Below are positions 25,797-35,100 of a DNA stretch of 64,000 nucleotides, in pieces. Position 1 is the stretch's first letter; each line of letters begins with the position of its first letter. Source of the stretch: an uncultured bacterium (GTDB lineage: Bacteria; Cyanobacteriota; Vampirovibrionia; Gastranaerophilales; Gastranaerophilaceae); NCBI GenBank assembly GCA_902779645.1, contig CACZCH010000001.1, positions 175,542-239,541 on the forward strand, in the 5' to 3' direction. A model generated the notes under the pieces. The model ran no database searches and was not told the origin of the DNA. It saw only the letters and a list, made by a program, of their open reading frames with translations. The translations under genes and the position numbers were made by a program.

Positions 25797-27600
25797 CTAA
25801 TTTCCTAGCATCATAGCATTTATCACATTTAGATAAATCATACAAACGACCTGCTTTTTCAGGAGATATATTTCTTAATACAAATAAGAACATTTCTGTA
25901 CTGCATCCTTTAATAATATTGTTTAAATCTTCTGCAGAGAGTGTTTTTATATAGCTTACTATGTGTTGTTTATGTCCTTTTAGTTTAGGGTCATGGAGTA
26001 TAATTTCCGTTAATTCTCTGTCAGAATTCTGCGGATATTGTTTGCGTACTTCGTCGAATGTTGCTGTTGAAAGTGCGTGTTTTAACTGCTGAGTGGTTGC
26101 TTTGCTTGTCTTAATCTCAACTCTGTTATTGTTCGATTTTATTATTGATGTTTTTTTTTCTTGATTTAGGCTGTCATATCTTTTTTTTGCAGCTCTCGGA
26201 AGGTTTGGATTTGAACCATATTTTTCTTGATATTGTCTTTTAATATCTTCTATCCCTTGTTTTGCTTCCGGATGTGATTCAAGGTATTGTTTTACCTTTG
26301 TATAAAATTGACCTCTGACTTCGTCATAATCATCAAATTGTTGTGCGTGTTCGTTCCATGTTTTTAAGAATTCAGCTTTTTCTGATGCTGTCATATTTTT
26401 ATTTAATACAGTACCCATTCCCATTCCGACAGTTTCTTGTGTTAAGTGTTCTTCTGTTATGAATGAGTATTTTTCAGGATTTTTGTAATACTCTTTTTTG
26501 AAGTTATATGCATCAGATTCGTATTGTTCAATATCTTCTTTTTTCATATATTGAATAGCAATTTGAGTACATTCACCATAAACCTCAGCAGAAATAGGAT
26601 CTCCTGCATTATTATAATATTCTAATTGTTGAATTCTTCTGGCGTGAGTAAAACTACCGGCAGCAGTGCCTCTATTGTTGCAAGAAAATGATTTAACAGC
26701 TCTGTTGTAGCCGTCAACCATATTTTTACTGCTTCTCAAGTAAGTAGACATAAATGCTTTTTTAGGGCTGGCGTTTTTAACGATGAAGCTTGTTTGTATA
26801 TAACCTTCAAATGCTTCAATTCTATTATTGAACTTTTTATTTACCATTGCTCTTTCTGCATCAGTCTTACAAACTTTCAATGCAGCTTCTCTTTGTGCGT
26901 TGATATCATTTTCAAAGTTTTGTCTGTTTTGCATTAATACTTCAATTTGTTCATCTTCGGTTTTTGCACCGGCAAAATCAGAATTTATTTTATGAATATA
27001 AGGTTTTACTGCTTTATCAAATTCTTTTGCATTCTTGATACCGCCGTATTCTTGTGCTTTCTTTAAGTCAGCAGCGGCATTTGCTAAAATCTCTGCTTTA
27101 TCAAAATTAGGGTCATCTTTATATTTATCATAAATGTATAAATTTGTACCCCCGCTTATATAATTTAACTCTTTCATTTGTTTTTCAGGAGACAATTGTA
27201 AAAATTGCTTTCTTGAATACCCAATTTTCGGAAGAATTACTTCATAAAATTCTTCATCAGTGATGTTGTATTTTTCTTTTAGTTTATCAATTTCTTTACC
27301 TTTTTGTAAGACGTCCCTCTTGGTTACTATTTTTTTATTAAAATCAGTATTATTTAATTTAGAACTTTTTGTTTCGTTTGTTTTAGGGGTTTTTGGAGCA
27401 GCCTTCGTTGCCGGAGTTTCTTTTTCAAAAGTATCAACAGGTTTTGCAACGGTTTTATTTTCAGGATTCGTAACTGAATTAACCGGTTTATCTTTTTTCT
27501 TTTGAACAGGCTTAGACTCATTGTCTGAGGAGACAATGGAGCTTATATAGTTTGTTGCTTCTTTTGCAAATTTTTTAGCTCTTTCTAATATACCAAACAT
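25756..27600 (-). CDS. Lineage-specific helical protein, 614 aa
   Basis: A large soluble protein, not recognised. Residues 28-95 are a low-complexity linker rich in Lys, Thr and Pro. Residues about 110-150 carry the segment LKEKYNITDEEFYEVI and GYSRKQFLQLSPEKQ, which also occurs in the 601-aa protein next door. A helical centre follows, with a small Cys pair at the end (LSKCDKCYD). No enzyme motif. A strong copy of the AT-box promoter motif precedes it directly, and its 3' end overlaps the 240-aa gene. Confidence 0.75.
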   Translation of the reverse strand: MFGILERAKKFAKEATNYISSIVSSDNESKPVQKKKDKPVNSVTNPENKTVAKPVDTFEKETPATKAAPKTPKTNETKSSKLNNTDFNKKIVTKRDVLQKGKEIDKLKEKYNITDEEFYEVILPKIGYSRKQFLQLSPEKQMKELNYISGGTNLYIYDKYKDDPNFDKAEILANAAADLKKAQEYGGIKNAKEFDKAVKPYIHKINSDFAGAKTEDEQIEVLMQNRQNFENDINAQREAALKVCKTDAERAMVNKKFNNRIEAFEGYIQTSFIVKNASPKKAFMSTYLRSSKNMVDGYNRAVKSFSCNNRGTAAGSFTHARRIQQLEYYNNAGDPISAEVYGECTQIAIQYMKKEDIEQYESDAYNFKKEYYKNPEKYSFITEEHLTQETVGMGMGTVLNKNMTASEKAEFLKTWNEHAQQFDDYDEVRGQFYTKVKQYLESHPEAKQGIEDIKRQYQEKYGSNPNLPRAAKKRYDSLNQEKKTSIIKSNNNRVEIKTSKATTQQLKHALSTATFDEVRKQYPQNSDRELTEIILHDPKLKGHKQHIVSYIKTLSAEDLNNIIKGCSTEMFLFVLRNISPEKAGRLYDLSKCDKCYDARKLGENIIEESKEYAA

Positions 27601-27612
27601 GTTTATACCTCG

Positions 27613-27649
27613 ATATATATAAAAAGTATTTCAATCTTCAGGAATTGCC
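27613..27649 (-). promoter_or_regulatory. Recurrent GGCAATTTC-N11-AT-box motif before the 614-aa gene
   Basis: Minus strand: GGCAATTCC, 11 bp, ATACTTTT, TATATATAT, then GAGG and the ATG at 27600. The ribosome site follows the AT core at once, so any transcript leader would be very short. Confidence 0.6.
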
Positions 27650-27681
27650 TTTTTTTGACTTAATATTAAGTTTTGTTAAGT

Positions 27682-27726
27682 AAATAATTACCTCACTTTA
27701 AACTTTAAAGTGAGGTAATTATTTTT
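27682..27726. terminator. Long palindromic terminator between the two large genes
   Basis: An 18-bp-plus perfect inverted repeat centred on CACTTTAAA-C-TTTAAAGTG, with AATAATTACCT/AGGTAATTATT outside. It ends the 601-aa gene. Confidence 0.8.
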
Positions 27727-27739
27727 AGTTAAAAATTAT

Positions 27740-29545
27740 TTAAACAGCTTCTTTTTTATCGTTTTTATGTATATCTTCGTTTCTTTCTTCAATTGTTTCT
27801 TTTACCTGATCTGTTATAGAAACACTACGCCCCTTCCAGCCTACGGCAAGAAGATTTTCAAGTGTTGAAGTTTTTGTATTTTCGATTAAATCATTAAAAA
27901 ATTTCCCGATTGATTGTTGTAGCAAAGCGCCTTGCATAGCGACATTCAAAAGTTTATATTTATCAATTGCTGATTGTCTTTCGGAACTACTGAATATTTT
28001 TCTCTTACCTGTTATGATATCTTTTATATCATCATAAGAAGTCAGTTTTGCGGTTTCTGTTTTAATAACTTTATTTTGTACAACTGTTAAAGGTTCCTCT
28101 TTTTCTTCAACAACTTGTGCTCTTAATATCGGAAGATTATCTGCTGATTGAGAGAATATTTCAACAGATACTCTTTGAGAAAGGCCATAGCTATTTTCAG
28201 CGCTTGAATTTTCGATATTATTGCTTTGTGCTAAAGCTTGAGAATATGCACCTCCGGTTGCTTCATCCAGAATATTAGTATCAACTTTGTAATCATCATA
28301 GTTTTTAGAAAATTCAATGATTTGTTGAATAATATCTTCTTTACTAATTCCGTATTGTTCAGCTATTTCTATTAAATTTTTAACATCATTTGGATTTTCG
28401 CCAGCTAATGCTGCAACAATCGCTCCTTGAATTTGTTTTCTTTTTTGTTCAAATGCTTCTAGAAATTTTGTTTCATTTTCTGTTAATGTTTCTCCATTTT
28501 TTTTCTTTTGCTCTATACGTTTAAATTCTTCATAATTGTTTATATATTCGGTTTCGTCCTTAGTTAATTCTTCACCGTTTTTTTGTTTTTCGGTTATCTT
28601 ATTATAAATATTTTTAGGATCAAATTGTTCAATTAATTTAATCAAAAGTTCTTTAGAATCTAACCCGGTTTCTTTTGCAGTTTTAGCTACACTTCTCAAA
28701 ATTTGTTGAGTTTTTTCTAAATTAAGATTATATTTTGCACAAATATTAACTAAATCATTATTTAAAAATTTTTCAAACTCTGCAGGATCTTTAAATTTTT
28801 CAATCATTGCAACTATACCTGCGAATTTTTCATCTTCTTTAGATGCGACATTTATAAAGGCATTTAAAAGAACTTTATAATCTTCATCACTGGTTCTTGA
28901 TAGCAAATTTTTAAATACAGTTAATGTTTTACCAATGTTATTTCCGTTATTTTTGTTTTCGTTTTGTTTAAATTTAACAAAAAATCTTTGTATGCAATTT
29001 TCTAATATATTTTGCGGAACATCTTTTGCATTTTTATATTGTTTAAGTTCTGAGGGAAACTGTATTTTTAAGATTTGGAATAACCCGTTATCTTCAAAAT
29101 GTTCAAAAAAGTTTGTTGCTTCTTCTACTGTATTGCCATTTTGAATCATTTCAGCAAATCTTTCACCAAATTTGTCTAATCTTTCCTGAATAGAGCGGCT
29201 GCTATGTTTACGTTGTAATAAATCAAGAATTGTAGGTAAAGTTCTGACGGATATTGTATTATACTTATTTTCATTTAATTCATAGAATTCTTCTGCTGAA
29301 TATCCGAATGCTTTTTGTATAAAATTATGAATATCATTAACTGAAACTTTATAATTTTCTGCTAAATTTCTTATATCATTTTGTCTTGCTATTTTTTTAT
29401 CTTCAGGTTGAGGATTAATGATTGTCGAATCACCTGCTTTACCACCACCTAAAACATTACCAATGCGTGTATCGCAGCCGCTTATCTGTGAAGCAGTTTG
29501 TACATCAACTTGTTTACTTTTTATACTTACATCTGTTGTTGACAT
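27740..29545 (-). CDS. Lineage-specific helical protein, 601 aa
   Basis: Not recognised. The ATG at 29545 has GAGGTG 8 bp upstream; a TTG two codons earlier does not. Residues about 55-90 (IRNLAENYKVSVNDIHNFI, then GYSAEEFYEL) match the segment of the 614-aa protein, so the two share a small helical domain. The long middle contains a duplicated phrase, KNGEELTKDETEYINNYEEF and KNGETLTENETKFLEAFEQ. No membrane span. A degenerate form of the AT-box motif (CTTTATATATATG) stands just before its ribosome site. Confidence 0.75.
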   Translation of the reverse strand: MSTTDVSIKSKQVDVQTASQISGCDTRIGNVLGGGKAGDSTIINPQPEDKKIARQNDIRNLAENYKVSVNDIHNFIQKAFGYSAEEFYELNENKYNTISVRTLPTILDLLQRKHSSRSIQERLDKFGERFAEMIQNGNTVEEATNFFEHFEDNGLFQILKIQFPSELKQYKNAKDVPQNILENCIQRFFVKFKQNENKNNGNNIGKTLTVFKNLLSRTSDEDYKVLLNAFINVASKEDEKFAGIVAMIEKFKDPAEFEKFLNNDLVNICAKYNLNLEKTQQILRSVAKTAKETGLDSKELLIKLIEQFDPKNIYNKITEKQKNGEELTKDETEYINNYEEFKRIEQKKKNGETLTENETKFLEAFEQKRKQIQGAIVAALAGENPNDVKNLIEIAEQYGISKEDIIQQIIEFSKNYDDYKVDTNILDEATGGAYSQALAQSNNIENSSAENSYGLSQRVSVEIFSQSADNLPILRAQVVEEKEEPLTVVQNKVIKTETAKLTSYDDIKDIITGKRKIFSSSERQSAIDKYKLLNVAMQGALLQQSIGKFFNDLIENTKTSTLENLLAVGWKGRSVSITDQVKETIEERNEDIHKNDKKEAV

Positions 29546-29558
29546 GCTCAATACACCT

Positions 29559-29571
29559 CATATATATAAAG
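29559..29571 (-). promoter_or_regulatory. Degenerate AT-box motif before the 601-aa gene
   Basis: Minus strand CTTTATATATATG runs into GAGGTG. The AT box matches the other copies, but the GGCAATTTC box is not found at the right distance. Confidence 0.35.
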
Positions 29572-29625
29572 GCAAATTAAACCGGCTGTTTTCAAAGTTT
29601 TTAAAATTTGTTACAAAACTTAATA

Positions 29626-30414
29626 TTAAGTGCAAGGGGTAAGTAATATGTCATTTAATTTTTCCAAAAGCGGTAATTTTGCATCTGCTAATTTTTTACA
29701 AGCAAGAGGGGCAACTAGTTGTGTATATTCATTTTTTGTATAAAAAGAAGCTATAAATCTTGCGAATAATTCAGAAGGGTTATTATAATATTTATTAATC
29801 TTATTTATTTTTGAATTAATTCTTTTAAGCATTCTTTGTTGTGATTTTATTTGTATATATAATTTTTCATCTTCATTTAAATCATAATCTTGTATTCTTT
29901 TAACTGAATATATTTTTCCGAAATAGTTAACATTATCATAGCTGAACAGATACTTGTAGGGTCTTGAAAGACGTGTTTCTATCGGAAGATATTTTTGTGA
30001 TAATTTAAAATCCGCCCTGACTTGTTTAAGTTTTGAAACTAAAGATTTAATATCTTTATTGACCTGTTGTTTTTGAGTATAAACAGAGGTAGCAAACTGT
30101 TTTGATACATCTTGAACAGTTATTTTAATCAATTCTTCTTTTATCTCATCAGTTAAATCTTCAAAAACAAAATTAAGCGATGATAAGTTATTGTCATAGT
30201 TATAATGAATAAAATGCCCGAATTCGTGCATCATTACAGACAAAATTTTTTCTTCGTCTTTGAGTTCTTTTGAAATATCTATTCTAAAAGAATTCCTCCC
30301 GCGCAGAAATACACCTTGATGTCCACGGGCTTTATTATTTCCTATATTGACATCAATACCCAGTGATTCAAAGTATTTTTTAAGTTCTAAGACTCTGTTT
30401 CTTTCACAAGCCAT
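29626..30414 (-). CDS. HEFGH zinc metalloprotease-like protein, 262 aa
   Basis: Contains MMHEFGHFIHYNYD at about residues 61-74, an HExxH zinc-binding motif with the catalytic Glu, and a likely third ligand Glu in NPSELFARFIASF near the C-terminus. The N-terminal part (LKKYFESLGIDVNI...) has no signal peptide, so the protein is cytosolic. The architecture recalls ImmA/IrrE-type or phage-toxin-like peptidases, but no helix-turn-helix is present. It overlaps cutA by 28 bp; the third ligand Glu and the target are inference. Confidence 0.7.
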   Translation of the reverse strand: MACERNRVLELKKYFESLGIDVNIGNNKARGHQGVFLRGRNSFRIDISKELKDEEKILSVMMHEFGHFIHYNYDNNLSSLNFVFEDLTDEIKEELIKITVQDVSKQFATSVYTQKQQVNKDIKSLVSKLKQVRADFKLSQKYLPIETRLSRPYKYLFSYDNVNYFGKIYSVKRIQDYDLNEDEKLYIQIKSQQRMLKRINSKINKINKYYNNPSELFARFIASFYTKNEYTQLVAPLACKKLADAKLPLLEKLNDILLTPCT

Positions 30415-30704
30415 TTTAAGTAATCTTCACTGCAATCTACAATCGGAAGCGCAATTATTTCAGGCACACTGTAAGAGTGCATATCTTCTATAACCAGCTT
30501 AATTTTTCCGTAATTAGCTCTGCGTGTTTTTATCATAAGAAGAACTTCTTTTTCTTCTGCAATTTCTCCATCCCAAGCAAACGTAGAACGTACATTTTCA
30601 ATTTGACTTACGCAAGCAGCAAGTTTGTGCTTCATGATAACTTTTGTAATATCTTTTGCAAGTTTTTTATCTGGTACTGTACAATAAATAACTATAATAT
30701 CCAT
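30387..30704 (-). CDS. cutA: CutA1-family protein
   Basis: A 105-aa trimeric ferredoxin-fold protein, the usual length. The CutA pattern is clear: IVIYCTVPDKKLAKDITKVI, then KLAACVSQIE, the WDGEIAEEKEVLLMIKT core and HSYSVPEIIALPI. Linked to copper tolerance in some bacteria, but its real role is unclear. It lies 12 bp after glcD and overlaps the metalloprotease gene by 28 bp. Confidence 0.92.
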   Translation of the reverse strand: MDIIVIYCTVPDKKLAKDITKVIMKHKLAACVSQIENVRSTFAWDGEIAEEKEVLLMIKTRRANYGKIKLVIEDMHSYSVPEIIALPIVDCSEDYLKWLVKETES

Positions 30705-30716
30705 CTTAAGCTCCTT

Positions 30717-32105
30717 TTACATTTTAAAAATTTTACCCGGATTTAAAATTCCGTTCGAATCAAAAAGCATTTTTATTTGTTTCATATATTCAATAGCATT
30801 TGAATCTAAAATTTTATCAACATACGATATCTTTTCTATACCGACTCCGTGCTCAGCAGAAATAGTACCGCCTAAAGATATTGCAAGAGAATATATTTCG
30901 CTTTTCGCATCCATTAAATTTTTGTATTCTTCATCATTATCTAAATTGAGTGCAATTTGCGGGTGTACGTTGCCGTCTCCGACGTGACCAACAATACAAA
31001 CTTGCAAGTTATGTTTGTTACAGATATCTTTGCATCCTTTGACCATTTTTGATAAAGAAGAGCGCGGTACAATTACGTCATCTGTGACAACATCAGGCGC
31101 AAGTTTCGCCGTTGCTCCATAGCTCGCTCTTCTTGCTGTCCAAACTGCTTCCATATCATTTTGATTAAATAATAATTTTATATCAGAAGCATTATTTTCG
31201 CGCAGAGCTTTTTCAACTCTGTTTAACTGAGTGCTAATTGAAGATGCAAATCCGTCAACTTCTATTAGGAGCATGCATTCTTTATTTGTATTAAGCCCGC
31301 TCGGATAGAATTTTTCTACAGTGTTAATAGCATTTTTATCCATAAAATCTATTGTAGCAGGGAAAATCCTTTCTCTAATAATGCCGTTTACCCCATTAAC
31401 AGCGGATTCTATACTGTCAAAATATGCAGTAACAAGCGCATTTGATTCCGGTTTAGGAATTAACTTGAGTTCCGCTTCAACTACAATAGCGAGAGTTCCT
31501 TCACTTCCGATTATAAGCTGGTTCAAATGGTATCCTACTGCATCTTTAACAGTCCCCGAACCGAGTCTTAGCAGTGTACCATCAGCTAATACTACCTTAA
31601 GACTTAATATATAATCTTTAGTTGTTCCGTATTTGAAAGATTTTGCCCCGCCTGAAGATTGAGCTATACTTCCGCCGATAGTTGATACCTTAAAATTAGC
31701 AGGGTCGGGCGGATAAAAAAGTCCCGCACTTTCAGCCATATTTTTTATATCTGCTAATACGGCTCCCGGTTGAACTTTCATTGTCATATCATCGGGGTTA
31801 AATTCCAAAATTTTATTCATTTTAGAGAAGTTTAGGACAATACCGCCCTCTGTGCATACGCACGAACCGACCATATTGGTTCCAGCTCCTCTTGATATAA
31901 TAGGTATTTTATGCTGATTTGCGTACTTGGCAACTCGTTGTACTTCTTCTGTTGTTTCAACAAATATCACCAAATCAGGTAGAGAAGTTTCAGTTTTAAT
32001 ATTAGCAGAATCTTCCGCATAACAATACCTCTCTTCTTCTTTGAAGAGAATATTGTCTTTTTTTAAAACTTTTTTTAAATCTTCTATATTACTTTTCAAC
32101 AACAT
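30717..32105 (-). CDS. FAD-linked (glycolate/D-lactate) oxidase, GlcD type
   Basis: A 462-aa flavoprotein of the PCMH-type FAD domain plus C-terminal FAD-oxidase domain. Key parts: PIISRGAGTNMVGSCV and VQPGAVLADIKNMAES (FAD binding), GGSIAQSSGGAKSFKYGTT, and the metal/substrate-site CIVGHVGDGNVHPQ and SAEHGVGIEK near the end. This group oxidises glycolate or D-lactate, passing electrons to other carriers. No GlcE or GlcF partner is nearby, so D-lactate dehydrogenase is as likely as glycolate oxidase. The start overlaps the end of the coiled-coil gene by 17 bp. Confidence 0.9.
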   Translation of the reverse strand: MLLKSNIEDLKKVLKKDNILFKEEERYCYAEDSANIKTETSLPDLVIFVETTEEVQRVAKYANQHKIPIISRGAGTNMVGSCVCTEGGIVLNFSKMNKILEFNPDDMTMKVQPGAVLADIKNMAESAGLFYPPDPANFKVSTIGGSIAQSSGGAKSFKYGTTKDYILSLKVVLADGTLLRLGSGTVKDAVGYHLNQLIIGSEGTLAIVVEAELKLIPKPESNALVTAYFDSIESAVNGVNGIIRERIFPATIDFMDKNAINTVEKFYPSGLNTNKECMLLIEVDGFASSISTQLNRVEKALRENNASDIKLLFNQNDMEAVWTARRASYGATAKLAPDVVTDDVIVPRSSLSKMVKGCKDICNKHNLQVCIVGHVGDGNVHPQIALNLDNDEEYKNLMDAKSEIYSLAISLGGTISAEHGVGIEKISYVDKILDSNAIEYMKQIKMLFDSNGILNPGKIFKM

Positions 32106-35100
32106 TTGATGCTATTTTTTCGATACTTTTATTTAGTTTTGCCAGCTGTTTGTCCATACCGCCGACTTTTTTTGTAAGTTGTGCTGTATCTTTATTATCT
32201 ATCAAAGATACAACTTCTTCCAATTTTGTTTCTAGAGAATTTATTTTCTCTTGTTGATTAGACATTGTATCACCTATTGCGGCGAGGAATTTATTTAATG
32301 TATCTTCTATCGGCTTCATATTAATTTTACTTTGTTTTGAGTTTATAGTTGAATCAACAACCATTCTGTCAATCTTTGCTTCAAGAGATGCAATACGTTT
32401 TGCCTGCTTGTCAAAAACACTTTCCAATGCATTAACAAGTTCAACGGATTCGGTATTGTCGTGGCTTTCTGCTCTTAAATCTTCCAGCATAACTTTAATT
32501 TGACCGATATCATCAAGAGTTTCTACTTTGTCGGAAATTGAAGATATTTGTTCTCCTGCTTTATCAACCCATTCTGCAAGGTATTCAAAGACCTGATTAA
32601 ATACTTGATTCGTTTTTGCACCGTTTTGCATCATAGTGTTAATAACGCCAAGTTTGTTATCAATTTTGTCAATACCTGATTCTTTAGCAAAATTTCTTGT
32701 TCTTTCGTCCAAATCATCAATAACGAGTTTAAAGTCTTGTAAGTTATCCTGCAAAGTTTTGTATGATTCGTCAGATGTTAAGATTAACTTATTAGTTCTT
32801 GTACTTATGCTTACAATATCTTCCGCTAAATTATCAAAATCTTTTCTGAATTCTTCTGCTTCAAATCTTGGTAATTCGGCTTTTATGCTTTCTACAACGC
32901 TGTATATGTTGTTTGTAGAGCTAATTAGTTCCTCAAATTCTTTGGACTTGTTATTTTCTTTCATTTCATTAAGAACAAGTCTTAAGTTTGCGATATCTGA
33001 TTCTAAATCTTGTAAACTGTAAACATAATCAACATCACCTTCAGATGACATAATAGAGGTTATTTTATCGTTAATTATGTCAATATCTTTTTTTAATGAC
33101 GTGATTTTATTATCGACATTAGATATATTATCTTTTACGGATTCTACTCCGTTCATTGTTGTTACGATATGACTTAGTATCGTAATTAACTCGGAGTGTT
33201 TTTCGTCAATAAATTCTAAAATTTCTTCCTGTTCTGTTACAAATGATATCTGGTTAAATACATTTATAAATTGAGTAATAATATCGGATTTTAAATTATT
33301 CAGTTCTTCCGTTACATTAGAATCTTGTCTGCTGAGCTTTTCTTGAATATCTTCTAATGAAGTTTTAATACCGTATTTTACAATTGTATTCATCTCAGTA
33401 AGCTCAGGCAGATTAGAACTGCACAATTCATTAATATCTTGAATATAGCCCAATTGTTCTTGTACTAAGTTTTCGATTCCTGATATTTGGTTATGAACAG
33501 AAGTGTGGAAGGCTTCATCAAAAGACTTGTTCATAATTTGAGCTTTTAAATCAGCAAAGCTTGATTTTAATTCATCAACAGAACCGTTTAGTTTATCAAA
33601 AATGTTTTTGAAGTTTTCTTGTATTTCATCTTTTTTATTTTTGAATTCATTTAATAATCCGTCAACAGAAGAAGATATTCCTTCAAAAGTCTTGTTATAC
33701 TGTGTAGAAAGAATTTTTGCCTCTTCATATTTGTCAACGATTGTATCGATAAACTTTTTGTCTAGCAAATTTAGTTTATCATCAATTTTTTTGTATACAT
33801 TTTCTTTTACAAATTCTTGTATTTGGCTGTTTATTTTTTCAGCAGTTGTAGATAATAAAACTTCATTTGTTGCTTTTAAATCAGTAATAGTATTGCTAAA
33901 TACACTGACCTCTAAAAGTTTGTTAATATTCTCGACTGTATCATCAAGAGTTTTTGATAATTCAATACGCAGTGTATCAAGCTTGCTGTCAATTAGAGAT
34001 GTATCTGTTTTTATATCCATATATGATTTTAAATCATTTACAGAGTCAATAATATATCCGGACACAGAATTTTCTATTGCGGAAGTAAGAGCAGTCATAT
34101 CATCTTTTTGAGAAGCTTTTATTAAGTCAAATTGCTCCACAATCTCTCCGATAATAATATCAGTTTCTTTTTCAACTTCTTTTGATATTAGTTCTGTGTG
34201 TTCTTTTGTTAACGCAGATATTATATCCTGACATACTTTTATATTTTGGTTTATCGATTTTACTGCAGTTTGAAGTTCTGCTACTTCTGTTGCTAGAGTT
34301 TGCTCTATATTGCCAACACTTGCAATGCAATCAGTTTTTATTGTCTCTTTTAGAGATGTAAATTCAGTATTTGTACTATTTTTAATCTCGTTTATTATTT
34401 CATTAAATTTATTATTTAAATCATTTATAAGCTGTTCTTGAGATTCAACTCTTGAAAATTCATCAGCATTAAGTTTTTCGTTTAACTTAATAAAATCTGC
34501 TTTAAGTTTTTCAATCTCGGAAGTGATGTTATTTGAAAGTTCTGAATTTGAGTTTGTATACTGAGTTACAAAATCAGATATTTTACCTTTTAATAATTCA
34601 TCTATTTGTTCTGTTATTTTTGTAAAGCTTGGTTTTATCTCTTCTTCAATGATTGTTTCGATTTTACTGTTTAATTTAGAATTTTCATCGATATATTTAT
34701 CAGTTGTTTCCTGCTTATAATCGTCTATTAAAGTTTTAACTTCTTCAAATTTAAGTTCATATTCAGACCTTAACTCTCTTAAAGTTGATACAATTTCTGT
34801 TATTTTTGTAAAGTTTGGTTTTATCTCTTCTTCAATAATTGTTTCGATTTTGTTGTTTAATTCTGAGTTTTTAACGTCATATCTGTCAGTTGTTTCCTGT
34901 TTAAAATCGTCTACTGAAGTCTTAATTTCATTGAATTTAAGGTCATATTCAGAGCGGAACTCTCTTACTGTTGATACAATTTTTTGAATACTTGATTCAA
35001 TTTCTTCAAAAACTGAATTAACTTCTTGAGTTTGAATGTCAAAATTAGAATTAATATATTTTGCTACGTCATCAAGCTGTGTTTTTACGGTAACCGTTAG

